NCBI GenBank assembly: GCA_035610365.1
Contig: CM069433.1
Span: 191,836,760 to 191,900,759, forward strand
DNA length: 64,000 bases
Reading direction: 5' to 3'
DNA from: Aquatica leii
Taxonomy: Eukaryota; Arthropoda; Insecta; Coleoptera; Lampyridae
The translations under genes were made by a program, and so were the position numbers. This document shows positions 44,701 through 51,899 of this stretch, in pieces; position 1 is the first letter of the stretch, and each line of letters begins with the position of its first letter. A model generated the notes under the pieces. It worked only from the letters and a program-made list of their open reading frames with translations, had not been told where the DNA came from and ran no database searches.

Positions 44701-47700
44701 TCTGTGCATAAACAAGTCAAAAGAACATAGAGAAATTGTTATTTTAAACGTATCTTGCTTATCCTTCAACATATGGAATTTTTTTCTAAAAAAAATCGTC
44801 GCAGGCAGGATTTGAACCTATATTATATACGGAATTCACTTTAAAATATAAATCAAATATCTAATAAACTGTTAATGTTAGAATAATTTTCTATTGGAAT
44901 AAATTGTTATAGTATAAAAATAATATATAAAATACAAAAGCATAACATATAGAGCAATGAAACTAAATTACAAATTATATGAGGGTCATGGGAATTCTAA
45001 CGTTACTGTCAGATTTCATAATTTTAATGATCAAAACTTAAGACGTCACAATATTTTCTTATAAAGACGTTGAGAGTAAATATTGGAACACTAAAAGCTT
45101 ATATAACACATGAATATAATACAAAGTCTAATTCAAACTAAATAAAGAAACGTATTTACATATATGACTGTACAGAAGGTTAACTACAAAAGTTCAGCTT
45201 TAAGCGATTCAATTGAGGTGCGGTCTATGACGTGTTCAACATCTGATTCATGCGACAATTAAATATTGCGTAATCTTCGAAATTCATATCTAAACTTCCA
45301 AATTTCCCGTAATTATCCTAATTGATCTAATATTCGTACAGATCCGTTAACCAGAACATCGTAAAACAAACGTAACGTATGATAATCTTCAATTCGCTTC
45401 AATCCAAATCAAATCATATCGTAGTATCGCATTTTAAAAATTAGAATTGTAAAAAAAAACGTAAAAGGCGTACGTATCCAAACCAGATTTTTGTAACCAT
45501 AAACGAAATCGTACGTACCAAATCAATAAACATCGAATAAATCAGAGAACGTAGTAGTACCAAAAAAACATCGAGTGTAAAAAAACTTACATAACGCGTA
45601 AGAACAAAGAAACAAAAACTTACCCCTAGCTAATTACGGGTTCTTTCTATAACGACGATCGCACAACAAATTACGACAAAACCCACAGTATAACAAATCA
45701 CAACCAAAGCAGAATACACAGTTCAAATTTTAACATGTGGATATTTTTTCCAAACGATGCAGGACAAAAATGTCCTTCCGCGGCGAAAGCCGCACCAAAG
45801 ATGGCTTATGACATAAGAAGAAGTGCAGTGCGTCAAATCAAACGTATTCAATCGAAAAAAATGTGCACGTTACAGTATGGAACTTGTTCATGTCTAAATT
45901 GTTTTTTTTTTCTTCGAGGAGTTTTAAAACCCTCGCTTTACTCGGGTTTAAAAATGCCTTCTTGAGAAAAAAACGCACAATTTACACAGGAACTCGTTAA
46001 ATAAATAACTATTACCCGAAATGGTTGAGGAAGTACGACTTTCTGCTATATTTTCAACAATGTGAAGTAGTCAATTGCCTCGCAGATTAAAAAACAACAA
46101 TGCACAAAAGAGGAAGTAATTACTTTCTCCACTGCTTGCATCCAATTAAATAATCCAATTTACTTTGTCGATATTGATGTCCAGTTGCCATATATATATA
46201 TAATGCAGAGAAATGCAATTTGCTACATTTTGCAATAAATAATAAACATAAGCCCCACTCTACATATAATATACTATTATTAATAGATGTCATTCATTTG
46301 TCACTGTAGTATCTTGCGATCTGGAACTACTTTTTCTCTATTTCGACATAAGAATTAACGATTCTTACACTAAAATCCGTGTAAGAATAAGCAAATTCTT
46401 ACACGCTACAGATTCCATATCCTCGTGGAATCAACTACATCTTTTGTGCGTTGTGGCCTAAAACCCCAAAAATCGACACTTTGATTACAATTTTATGAAC
46501 TAGTCTGTATTTCTATTAGTTAGGTCGGTACTTTTTTTAATAAAGCTTACAAGCACATAACAATCAACTAATGGTAGCAATCGCAGTCAACTCTTTGTAG
46601 ACTATGATTTCTGTCATCATGCACAACTACATAAGCGTCGTTAGTCAGATTCCACGTCGGTATCTGAGCTCACTTCAACGTTAAAGGCCTTTAGCTTATC
46701 TAGGGATACAATTCCCTGATACCTTCTCTGCGATCGAGAAGATCCTTGAGTGTCCTTGACCACGTATCGATCATGATCGAGAACCTTGCTAATAACGTAT
46801 GGGCCGCTATACTTTGGTAAGAGTTTCTTACTATGGCCCAAATTACTCATAACATAGGTAGAGATCATTTCAGGACTAAAGAACCGTAAGGTGCGCGTCG
46901 GATAAATTCGGAATTTGACGATCATGCAAAATAAATTCTAACTAAAAACATCTGCTGTAAACAATGTACATTAACTGTAATGGTTTATCTTTAACTTAAA
47001 AAATGAATGCATACAAGAGGATGTATATAATATAAAAGAATATAAAACACAAAGATAAAAATGAGTTTGTAACAACTTGTGGAATAAACACCTTAAACGC
47101 CGTATGAAAAGTGCAAACGTTTTTTGGTTAGCTAGTGTACTGACATTCGGAACAAAATTGGTTTCTGCGCAGCGGTTCTTTAGTCTTGAAATGAACTCTA
47201 CGTACTAAAACTTGGTCCCTGCAGTCCTATGTGCGTCAAATGCGGCCTTTCGTTGGCCTTGCTTCGTATCAATTTTAGTCTTAGCGACTAACCGTATTTT
47301 CGATAGATCTCTTTCCTCTGTAGAATCAATTCACACTTCGTTGGCCAATATACAGTTCGTCACACTTCGTGGCGAGTAACCAAACAATAATTCGTAAGGT
47401 GACTTTCCAGTTGAAGAATTTGATGTTGAATTCAGTCCCCAACAAATGGTCGAAACGTTTTCATCCCATCTTTCTTCGTCATCGGTGCAAGCTGATAACG
47501 AGGCTAATATTGTTCGATTATATCTTTCAACTTGCCCATTTGCTCTCGGAGTTGCCGTAGCATTCAAAACATGCTTAATATTTAAACTTTGACAATAGTC
47601 TTCAAAGTGTTTGCTGGAATAGCAGCTACCTCGATCCGAAATAATTCTCCTTGGAACACCGAAATTTTCTATAATACTGTTTATAAAATTAACAACAGGT

Positions 47701-50700
47701 CGAGTCTTTGTTGATGGAACCGCTTTCATAAGCACAAACTTGGTGGACGAGTCTACGACGACAATAAGGTACATGTTTTTTTTCCTTAATTTTGCAAATG
47801 GACCTAAATGATCGATGTGTAACGTGTCAAATGGGACGGTCACCTTCTCAATTGGATGCATATATCCTGGTCGTTTTCCGCCTGGTTCTTTGTTATAGAG
47901 ACATGGCAGACAGCACGATATGTATTTCTTTAAGTATCGTCGCATTCCCGAAAACCAATATAGTTTGGAAATTGCCGACATAGTCTTTTCCAAACCCATG
48001 TGACCTCCACCGTCGTGGAAATGCAATACGAGTTGCCTCCTGACAGCCTTAGGTACTACCCATCTCTTTTCGCTGTCTATATTCTTATAAAGTCGGTTAT
48101 TAACAAGACTAAAACTTTCATGTATTTTCTTTTCTTCGACGTCACTTGGTGGTTTGGATAGAATGTCAATAAGGAATTTACAGCTGTCGTTAGTTATCTG
48201 AGCACTTAGAACCCAATCTCCGTTATTTATGTTTACTGCATTTACAGCGACTACTGAAGTTTCTATTCTGCTTAATGCGTCGGCATGTAAGATTTTACTT
48301 CCAGGTCGGTATTCCACTTCAAATGTATATTCTTGTATGCTGAGCCACCACCTACCAATTCTTGGGACTAAATCTCTTTTAGATAGTGTGGTACGTAAGG
48401 CGTTGCAATCAGTTATAACCTTAAACTGAATTCCCACGAGGTACACTCTAAAAGTTTTTAGAGTATATACCACGGCCATTGTCTCCAATTCATAGGAGTG
48501 GTATCTTTGTTCTTCCTTTGTTGTTTGCTTAGAATAATACATGACAGGCTTAAGCGTATCATTTTTCTGCGTTTGAAATAGTATGCCACCAATGCCCCAC
48601 TTAGATGCATCCGTGTGAACTTCCGTTTTCAACGTCGGATCGTAAATTGCCAATATAGGTCGGGTTACTAGCTTGGTTTTTAGAGATTCGAAAGCTATAC
48701 TTTGTTCGTCACCTCATCTAAAACCTGCATCCTTTTTCGTTAGAATGGTTAAAGGTTTTGCTATCGTTGCAAACCCTTTTACATATTTTCTAAAATAGCT
48801 AGCTAACCCCAAAACTGACGAACTGACCGGATGTCTGTTGGAATGGGAAATTTTTCCACTGCGGCAATTTTGTTCTTCCCTGGTTGCACTACTTTGCTAC
48901 TGACTTCGTGACCTAGATATTCTACCTTTTTCATAAAAAATTGACATTTTGAAAGGCGTAAGCCCTGCTCTTCTAATAGATTCAAGAACTAGGCGTAAAT
49001 TTAGAAGACCTTTTTTGAAAATTCTCCGCTGGCAAGAGAATATCATCCATGTACGCAATGGAACCCGAAGATATTCATAGTGACCATCTGGTGTGACAAA
49101 TGCCGTTTTCGCAATAGATTCTTCATCAATCAATATTTGGTGATAGCCACTGGCTAAATCTAGGCTACTAAAATATTTAAACCCTTTATATTTTCTAAGA
49201 ATTCATCAACGCGAGGGAGAGGAAACCTATCTTTGATAGTTTTTCTATTTAGAGCCCGATAGTCTACGCACATTCTTTGCTCTCCATTTTTCTTTTCTGA
49301 CCAGTAGTATTGGACTAGCATATGGAGAATCGCATTCACGTATTATGTTGTTTTTAAGTAGATCACCAACTATCTCCCTCACAACTTTTCGTTCATTGTG
49401 AGAAAGCCGGTAAGAACGGTAAACTACTGGGCTATCGTCATTAAGATGTATTGACATTTTTAGAATACTCATTTTCCTTAATTGACTAGTATTTTGCGCG
49501 AAACAGTCACTAAATTCGTTTATTAACTCGATTAGCATTTCAATTACTTGTGGCTTTAAGTTTTCGTTAAAAATAATGTCATCTATCGAAAAACTGTTCC
49601 CGTTTTGGTTACTACTTACGCCCATCGTTAAACAAGAAATTGAAGCTTTATCTTCAAAACACAGTGTTGATCTAGCTAATATGTTTTTTGTACTTACTTG
49701 GATATCTTGTCCTGATAAATTTGTTATAGATATAATTCCATCCTTGGCTCTCGTGATACAACCATCCAGTACGTGTTCCTTACCAGAGAACATACGTAAT
49801 CCCCCTTGCACGTAAACATTACCATTGCAGATACCTCGAGAAGTGACTAGTACCAGGGCGGTTGTTCTTGGAGCAATTACTATTGAGGTTTTTGCCCATA
49901 GTGGTACTTTTCCAGGACAAATATGAAGGTTCTGGGCGATCTCACTGTTTGCTGATAGTATTCGTACTTTGTCTCCAGTCACGATCATGACGACCTCGTT
50001 GTTGTTCAAGAATGTTTGACACACAACCACAGAAATATTCTGAGTTACATTTGGGACAACTAAAGCCTCGACCTCTGCTTCTGCAGAATCGACCTTTAAA
50101 TTCTATTTAACTTTACCCAAAGTCTCAATGCTGGAACCACCGTACCCTATTATAAATTCAGTACAAGGAATGGTTTCAAGACCTAACAAATCAACACTAC
50201 TTTTTGTTATTAAAACTGCACCACAACCAGAGTCTACGTAAGCCTGCAAAGGTTTTCCATTCATCCAGCAGTCGAAAAAATACTTTTCGTTTATGGTGCA
50301 AACGTTTTTCTGAACTACGTAAGTCTTTACACGCCCGCGGCAATCTTTCGCTAAATGTCCTAAACGTTTACATGAAGTATATTTGATCTTTGGTTTTGGG
50401 CACTTGTTCGAGAAGTGTCCCACTTCTCTACAGTTATAACACTTGTGTGCACTTTTCCTATGCAACATTGGCTTCTTGCGTAGAGGCTCTTCTAATTCAT
50501 CAGCTAAAGGTCGCCGATAAGATATGTTCTTTAGATGTTGACCGGTACCAGCAGCAGCGCAATTTTCAGGCTTCAAGGTTGACAGGTACTCTGCATATAA
50601 CGCATCCGGTGTTTCGTCTCTACCTGCCTTAGCGGCTACCTAAATACTTTGGTTTCTGATACCATCTATCACGCATGATGCAGCCTTTTATTCGCTATCT

Positions 50701-51802
50701 CACAAGCGTTCACGAGTTCTATCTTATCAAAGTAATAACGAGACCACGTCTCATCTGGTTCTTTAAACCTGTTAACAAGCGCTCGTAGGGTGGTAGCAAA
50801 ATCTTGATGCTCGGGAAATTATTTAATCAGTTCTTTCCACAAAATCTCTAAGAGGTATAGTTGACGCACTTTGTGATGTATTCTAACTTAAAGTGCATAT
50901 TTTTAGTGCATAATTATCCGAAACCTAATTATTACTAACCATGAAACTAAAACATTTCCTAAATGCAATTTACAGAATTTAATTCACAAGAACATACCCA
51001 AACACTACATTTTCATGACAAAACTACTATAAACACACTAATTAAAAACAATTGAATTTAAATTGCAGATGTACTTTGCCAGGAAAATTTTTGCTAGACA
51101 ACGCTGTAGACAGACCTCTCAACTTAAAACCTTACATATGCAAAACTAAAGAAGATGTATTAAAAGAACCTTCCAAAAATGTCAACATTAGTAACACTGG
51201 AAAACGTTAATACAAGTTATGAACACAGTTTTCAGGACAACGCCGACGTAAGTAAATGCGAATTATAATTTACACTAAACACTAATTTTCAGGTTTTTGA
51301 AAATGTAAGCGTACATGAAGAAATCGCCTGTACAACTCAGAGAGAGTGTCGTAGAGAAACCTTAATTGATATGCCTGAAATGGTAACGTCCATAAAACTT
51401 TACTAAAGGTTACGTTATATTTAATTTATTTCAGGCCCAACAAACTTTAATACCATACGCTTCAAAAGCAAAACAAATGGATATGAAAAAACTTAAACGA
51501 TCTGTTTGGGAAATTCTCACAAATAAAGACGAAGTATGTAAAATAACGCAATTTCTTTTGTAGTTTATTTTGTGTGTATTGTTAGATGACAGATGATATA
51601 AATCAACAAACAGTTAAAAAATCAAGTTTTCTGAAGTTTACGAAGAGTTACCAAGCCGTTTAAAGAAAAACAAAGGAAGGAGTTAAGTTGTCCGCTGGCG
51701 TTCGTGTCGCTATTGCATCTTGCAAACGAAAATAATCTTAGTTTTACAAAAATTGAAAATGATAACGATTTTTATATAGAGAAAAAAGATTATTTTCATT
51801 GA
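26536..51802 (+). CDS. barr: Condensin complex subunit CAP-H (barren/NCAPH), spliced, with three homopolymer frame breaks
   Basis: Exons: 26536-26605 (or ending 26601), 26649-26797, 40504-40717, 40763-40994, 41046-41293, 41343-41528, 41579-41729, 51069-51247, 51293-51382, 51435-51533 and 51586-51802. From ATG 26651 the product is about 587 residues after allowing for three one-base frame breaks. The upstream ATG would add 24 residues. Vertebrate and fly proteins are about 700-740 residues, so this is short. CAP-H is the kleisin of condensin I and II-type complexes: its N-terminus binds the SMC2 neck and its C-terminal winged helix caps SMC4. The middle recruits the HEAT subunits, closing the ring that compacts mitotic chromosomes. 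Conserved blocks seen are EIKEHFNICLKLYMEN, ASAKIYGIRVDDVY, LWAGPSHWKL, KQMDMKKLKRSVW and LAFVSLLHLANENNL. Exon phases match at every junction except where noted. Introns are 43-52 bp apart from two of about 13.7 and 9.3 kb full of transposons. Confidence 0.92.
26798..27699 (+). other. Start of CAP-H intron 2, no gene
   Basis: AT-rich intron sequence before the first Penelope-like fragment. The intron as a whole runs 26798-40503. No feature was recognised in this part. Confidence 0.5.
27700..27852 (-). mobile_element. Penelope-like element terminal fragment (left of hAT)
   Basis: The inverse complement of this stretch recurs at about 32405-32740. Shared blocks are gaaccgtgtca/tgacacggt, gccaacgtttcgcccacttt, cgtaaggggct and gcaaaactcaaacaagca. 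It contains a hammerhead-type motif. It is interrupted at 27852 by the hAT element; the sequence resumes at 32179 after the 8-bp target duplication. Confidence 0.75.
27765..27815 (-). ncRNA. Hammerhead ribozyme motif, degenerate core (PLE)
   Basis: On the minus strand: CTGATAA, then GCCC, a loop, GGGC, then GAAAC. Stem II (GCCC/GGGC) is intact, but the conserved CUGANGA has A for G at its sixth position. That change should impair cleavage. It lies in a Penelope-like terminal repeat, where such ribozymes are known. Confidence 0.7.
28082..30026 (-). pseudogene. hAT transposase (DUF4371 and dimerisation domains), degenerate
   Basis: The first part (30026-29556) reads GKQGLAYRAKFEAAGDLNN, NHGNFLELVLLLANYD and FSIEVDSTQNIAVMDQLALF, the start of the RNase-H-like DUF4371 domain. 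After a frameshift near 29590 it continues as FDGAANMSGQYNGHQAQ, YEHCYAHALNLVM and RLQKVNATRWWSKDKAL. It ends with the hAT C-terminal dimerisation block SCERVFSVLKRIKNRSRSSL at about 28160-28220. From 29560 to 28082 the frame is conserved apart from three in-frame stops (28754, 28427 and one near 28395). Only these stops and one frameshift separate it from a continuous frame, so the copy is not very old. Confidence 0.9.
30136..31056 (-). mobile_element. Internally deleted mariner inside the hAT element
   Basis: Ends cgtttggctattaaataacg at 30136 and the inverse of gttaattaatagccagacct near 31056, with TA at 30134-30135 and 31057-31058. At 921 bp it is shorter than the usual 1.3 kb because the middle of the transposase is lost. 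It interrupts the hAT protein between its zinc finger (31244-31059) and DUF4371 domain (30026 on), so it inserted after the hAT. Confidence 0.85.
30260..30876 (-). pseudogene. Mariner transposase with central deletion
   Basis: The N-terminal part (30876-30601) is the SETMAR/Mos1-type helix-turn-helix: INVKFLVKLKKTPTECYKLL, then SRARVFEWHKRFFEGRESIK and DQRPGPAVSVST. The C-terminal part (30508-30260) starts at MHQDNAPVHIA, with the second catalytic Asp, followed by HAPYSPDLALCDFFLFHKIK, with the third Asp of the DD34D triad. The intervening region with the first catalytic Asp is deleted, so it cannot be active. Confidence 0.9.
31059..31878 (-). pseudogene. hAT transposase N-terminus with TTF-type zinc finger
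   Basis: The minus strand begins near 31839 with MSDKISNLKRQYKSGTLKRD, a basic start. After a frame change near 31680 comes a Ser/Pro/Glu-rich linker (31742-31281) ending HHPIQPSDIDTDLP. Then comes the zinc-finger region SETRKVYCAICMSF...GMEVNLKHLYGRLEKHETS (31244-31060), with the C-x2-C and H-x-x-S...H pattern of ZMYM-like hAT transposases. A stop at 31281 and the mariner at 31056 break it. It was probably one protein with 28082-30026. Confidence 0.82.
32187..32760 (+). mobile_element. Penelope-like element 3' end fragment
   Basis: Around 32215-32290 the + strand gives SEHDRCIRKR, then KSTVAEHHFTTGHK. This is the end of the GIY-YIG endonuclease (EHxxx...SAVAEHxxxxGH). It resembles the better copy at 35840-35920. 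It is followed by terminal sequence holding a hammerhead motif and by an inverted match to 27700-27852. The layout is that of a 5'-truncated element with inverted terminal sequence. Confidence 0.7.
32620..32685 (+). ncRNA. Hammerhead ribozyme motif (PLE copy 2)
   Basis: CTGATGA at 32633-32639, stem II GCCC (32641-32644) / GGGC (32656-32659) closing a loop cttacgaaagt, then GAAAC at 32660-32664. All invariant core bases are present. A possible stem III is cgttg...caacg. The base at the expected cleavage position reads G, which would not be permissive, so activity is doubtful. Confidence 0.8.
32890..32945 (-). ncRNA. Hammerhead ribozyme motif (PLE copy 3)
   Basis: On the minus strand CTGATGA (32936-32930), stem II GCCC/GGGC, then GAAAT (32909-32905). 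The core GAAA is intact. A short stem III (tgttg...caaca) is followed by ATC, a permissive cleavage triplet. It is in opposite orientation to the copy at 32620-32685, so the two could base-pair. Confidence 0.75.
33090..36185 (+). pseudogene. Penelope-like element body (RT and GIY-YIG endonuclease), interrupted
   Basis: Order on the + strand: VVNLSSLTPSSKQESVLSKG and LNFEVASTRIPTEDIF (33140-33230), the conserved N-terminal PLE block. RT palm: VANIFMEPFETVAL (33690-33740). After an insertion at about 33900-34800 come FLDYLNNLYQIHHENKKEW (35315-35370) and VYRKPAHRDQYLHVLSHHHLE (35425-35490, in two adjoining parts). Then comes the GIY-YIG domain SQGVYQISCSCGLVY, SETGRSVNTRIVEHNRC and AVTEHYFTTGHNI (35750-35920). 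It ends with PIEIIKHPDNFNRDNGFEL. Stops and frameshifts abound; the YVDD region is lost to the insertion. Confidence 0.85.
33960..34760 (-). pseudogene. APE-type non-LTR retrotransposon fragment inside the PLE
   Basis: The minus strand at 34759-34460 encodes an apurinic endonuclease block: ICAICDHTDKEIESFYDKI, ILIGNFNAKLGI (the GDFNAKxG motif) and GERNERSETLLNFMNKYNV. It continues as GTVKN, IDHVLTDDKH and SDHRTKSAK with the catalytic SDH (34430-34290). Then the frame jumps directly to an RT C-terminal block, QYKAMERSMLGILLRDRK, and a WAGHxxR-like stretch (34160-33980). The RT centre is therefore deleted. It most resembles RTE/CR1-group endonuclease-RT proteins. Confidence 0.82.
36186..37970 (+). 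other. CAP-H intron 2, no gene recognised
   Basis: Frames such as 36193-36501 have no recognisable domain. Part of 37280-37900 has the base texture of an LTR, but no partner was found. Confidence 0.4.
37975..38097. repeat. Direct repeat of 48 bp, 75-bp spacing
   Basis: attgcctgcgaagagaattc at 37975 and attgcctccgaagagaattc at 38050 begin two 48-bp copies that differ at one base. Both continue aatcgtatccagtaattagg and end at ttccg. The 27-bp spacer is present once. Confidence 0.85.
38098..38451. other. No gene recognised
   Basis: Intron sequence between the tandem repeat and the minus-strand coding-like remnant. Nothing was recognised. Confidence 0.4.
38452..38966 (-). pseudogene. Unrecognised coding-like remnant on the minus strand of CAP-H intron 2
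   Basis: Starts MATGATTAAVKTAIVENFTS (38966 on) and reads through IPVESNYFYKSRSVE. A shifted frame then gives SKIRDAEKASRLYIFLGLHK. After stops it resumes at about 38710 as FAEKHVPLLISMNQEF, then VNYMQVWLIRRIIARHTSLW, LPEKETLLFDSVCKIIVDIE and ends TGDMLLRA. The composition (balanced, charged, few low-complexity runs) looks like a real globular protein of about 150-190 residues. Two frame breaks and stops suggest a pseudogene or a gene with tiny introns that I could not place. I do not recognise the family. Confidence 0.45.
38967..39688. other. No gene recognised
   Basis: Intron sequence. Frames at 38936-39172 (+) and 39446-39637 (-) have no recognisable domain. Confidence 0.4.
39689..40123 (-). 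repeat. Solo LTR of the Gypsy family at 59390-64000
   Basis: On the minus strand it begins tgaaacgttcgagaaattat and ends atcgttaca, giving TG...CA ends and about 435 bp. It matches the 5' LTR (59390-59670) through gtgttaaattgaaattatcc..., cgcggactttatct, gtgtttttattaaatatcct and ttaattagt. It also matches the 3' LTR (63724 on) through gttcgagaaattatt, gaagattattcaagt, tttaaataaata and attaacgcgtgt. No internal retrotransposon sequence adjoins either side, so it is a solo LTR. I found no clear target duplication. Confidence 0.85.
40124..40503 (+). other. End of CAP-H intron 2
   Basis: AT-rich, ending in a pyrimidine-rich tract and the acceptor tttatttcag (AG at 40502-40503). Confidence 0.6.
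40504..41729 (+). CDS. barr: CAP-H exons 3-7 (kleisin core)
   Basis: Exon 3 starts KISIKNAWNLKIIDYMQTVL and holds ASAKIYGIRVDDVYSNTL, both in the N-terminal condensin block. A 45-nt GTAAAC...TTTGTTTAG segment (40718-40762) is best read as an intron, although it keeps frame. Exon 4 is basic (RKRKRHH), then KVQSIFFRGPKDADL and LLSSTLPM. The donor at 40995 (GTTGGT) is weak but keeps phase with 41046. The next exon (41046-41293) carries VPFQDFEIDEWCVED. Exon 41343-41528 holds YFYSDFKLDFGNKQICRLWA, then GPSHWKL. The last (41579-41729) is basic and ends VSTDDNYVK at donor GTGAGT. Introns are 45, 51, 49 and 50 bp. Confidence 0.9.
41730..41989 (+). other. Start of the second large CAP-H intron
   Basis: Intron sequence from donor GTGAGT (41730) up to the Penelope-like element. 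The intron ends at 51068. Confidence 0.6.
42060..42110 (-). ncRNA. Hammerhead ribozyme motif (PLE 2)
   Basis: Minus strand: CTGAAGA (42101-42095), then GACAG, loop cgacatga, CTGTC, then GAAAC (42075-42071) followed by GTC. CUGAAGA fits the CUGANGA consensus, stem II pairs perfectly over 5 bp, GAAA is intact, and GUC is the preferred cleavage triplet. It lies about 40 bp after the PLE reading frame, as expected for PLE terminal repeats. Stem III would be minimal, as reported for many PLE hammerheads. Confidence 0.85.
42141..43172 (-). pseudogene. PLE 2 reverse transcriptase and GIY-YIG endonuclease
   Basis: One reading frame on the minus strand with few breaks. It reads NIFMEDFEERALQTATLKPK and then LSYVDDTFVIWSNG with catalytic YVDD (43070). 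It goes on as FLDHINQLDFNIKFTMEKKT and VYRKPTHTDRHLNGESHHH. The linker is followed by the GIY-YIG domain: GVYHISCSCGLAYIEQTGG, TRLKEHKAD, SAVAEHFLDAGHTIKFEE and the tail LYKEAIEIQKYDNFNRDNG. Stops replace a Trp before SYVDD and one residue at 42675-42677. The RT N-terminal half is missing. GIY-YIG nicks DNA for target-primed reverse transcription. Confidence 0.9.
43173..44285. other. No gene recognised
   Basis: Intron sequence. 43180-43720 is somewhat less AT-rich and may be an old decayed element, but no protein could be identified. Confidence 0.4.
44286..44458 (-). repeat. SINE-like repeat copy 1
   Basis: Direct relative of 44736-44912: aacgcatcttgctttcc, gatatggaatttttttcta, gcagacaggattcaaacct, aaatatctataaactg and taaataaattgtta. 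On the minus strand aggtttgaatcctgtctgc resembles a tRNA T-arm (B box GGTTCGAATCC). No A box was identified, so tRNA origin is tentative. Confidence 0.55.
44736..44912 (-). repeat. SINE-like repeat copy 2
   Basis: Second copy, about 450 bp from the first and in the same orientation. The minus-strand aggttcaaatcctgcctgcg is even closer to a tRNA B box. The flanks are not duplicated in an obvious way. Confidence 0.55.
44913..46359. other. No gene recognised
   Basis: Intron sequence, including a TA run near 46190. The + frame at 45735-45965 (76 codons) has no recognisable domain. The lower part may include the decayed LTR of the Gypsy element that follows. Confidence 0.4.
46360..46410. repeat. 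Short inverted repeats near the 3' end of the Gypsy element
   Basis: gtgtaagaat (46379-46388) and attcttacac (46395-46404) form a 10-bp perfect hairpin with a 6-base loop. A further attcttacac lies at 46361. Read on the minus strand, the sequence TGTAAGAATTTG could be the start of the 3' LTR. Confidence 0.6.
46641..46925 (-). pseudogene. Gypsy integrase C-terminal tail
   Basis: Reads LGHSKKLLPKYSGPYVISKV, then LDHDRYVVKDTQGSSRSQRR and GIVSLDKLKAF, the conserved small beta-barrel after the Gypsy integrase core. It is separated from the core (47331) by about 400 bp that contains the end of the linker and about 250 bp of unrelated, stop-rich sequence. Confidence 0.85.
47331..48653 (-). pseudogene. 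Gypsy RNase H and integrase core
   Basis: An open stretch of 440 codons. RNase H: EVHTDASKWGIGGILFQ, the ELETMA acidic block and VITDCNAL, ending HADALSRIE. Integrase zinc domain: HFHDGGGHMGLEKTMSAISK and SCCLPCLYNK. Core: FDTLHIDHLGPF, then IISDRGSCYSS and PRANGQVERYNRT, giving the D-D-E triad. It ends at a stop shortly after SPYELLFGYSPRS. Confidence 0.93.
48654..49290 (-). pseudogene. Gypsy reverse transcriptase, frameshifted
   Basis: Fragments in three frames. MCVDYRALNRKTIKDRFPLP (about 49275-49215), FSSLDLASGYHQILIDEES with a catalytic Asp (49175-49115), AFVTPDGHYEYLRVP, then RLSKCQFFMKKVEYLGHEVS (48960-48890). The YXDD segment falls in a damaged stretch (about 49030-49060, MDDILLP-like in a shifted frame). 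Several frameshifts make it inactive. Confidence 0.88.
49245..50870 (-). pseudogene. Gypsy gag C-terminus and protease region
   Basis: Gag remnant near 50860-50690 (FPEHQDFATTLRALVNRFKE, then DETWSRYYFDKIELVNACEI). At 50450-50330 are two zinc knuckles: CYNCREVGHFSNKCPKPK, a full CCHC, and a second, CKRLGHLAKDC, with its first Cys changed. The protease motif is AYVDSGCGAVLITKSS, with Asp-Ser-Gly as the active site. The region leading to RT (50030-49245) contains the usual HLNDDSPVVYRSYRLSHNE and CDSPYASPILLVRK. A TAG at 50103 and a frameshift near 49285 interrupt. Confidence 0.88.
51069..51802 (+). CDS. barr: CAP-H exons 8-11 (C-terminal winged helix), three frame breaks
   Basis: Exon 51069-51247 starts in phase with 41729 and reads KCTLPGKFLLDNAVDRPLNL. 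It then shifts frame at the A5 run at 51175-51179, so that LENVNTSYEHSF reads through to donor GTAAGT. Exon 51293-51382 is an acidic stretch. Exon 51435-51533 holds YASKAKQMDMKKLKRSVWEI, the conserved block before the SMC4-binding domain. Exon 51586-51802 needs one more T at the T4 run near 51640 to give SEVYEELPSRL. It needs one more A near 51670 to reach ELSCPLAFVSLLHLANENNL. It ends with TGA at 51800-51802. The introns (45, 52, 52 bp) all have GT-AG ends. Confidence 0.88.
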
Positions 51803-51893
51803 ATTATTGTTTATAAGATTTTATTTTACGTTTAATTTATGTATATGAAAAATATGTTGAACGTATGTTTAATTATTGTTGCATTTTGTTATT

Positions 51894-51899
51894 AATAAA
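51894..51899 (+). terminator. CAP-H polyadenylation signal
   Basis: AATAAA 92 bp after the stop codon, in AT-rich sequence; the first canonical signal downstream of the coding end. Confidence 0.6.

Larger units (their letters stand above)
46640..50870 (-). mobile_element. Ty3/Gypsy retrotransposon, 5'-truncated and degenerate
   Basis: The minus-strand order is partial gag, CCHC knuckles, protease, RT, RNase H, integrase, integrase C-terminal tail: Gypsy order. No 5' LTR was found above 50870 and the 3' LTR is uncertain. It lies within CAP-H intron 7, antisense to the gene. Confidence 0.9.

Noticed and set aside
45735..45965. 76-codon + frame in the CAP-H intron
   Set aside because: Low-complexity Lys/Ser and poly-Phe content, no domain and no conserved neighbour.
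49576..50632. Plus-strand frames over the Gypsy gag-pol (49576-49815, 50204-50386, 50390-50632)
   Set aside because: Opposite strand of a clearly recognisable retrotransposon polyprotein; no domain of their own.
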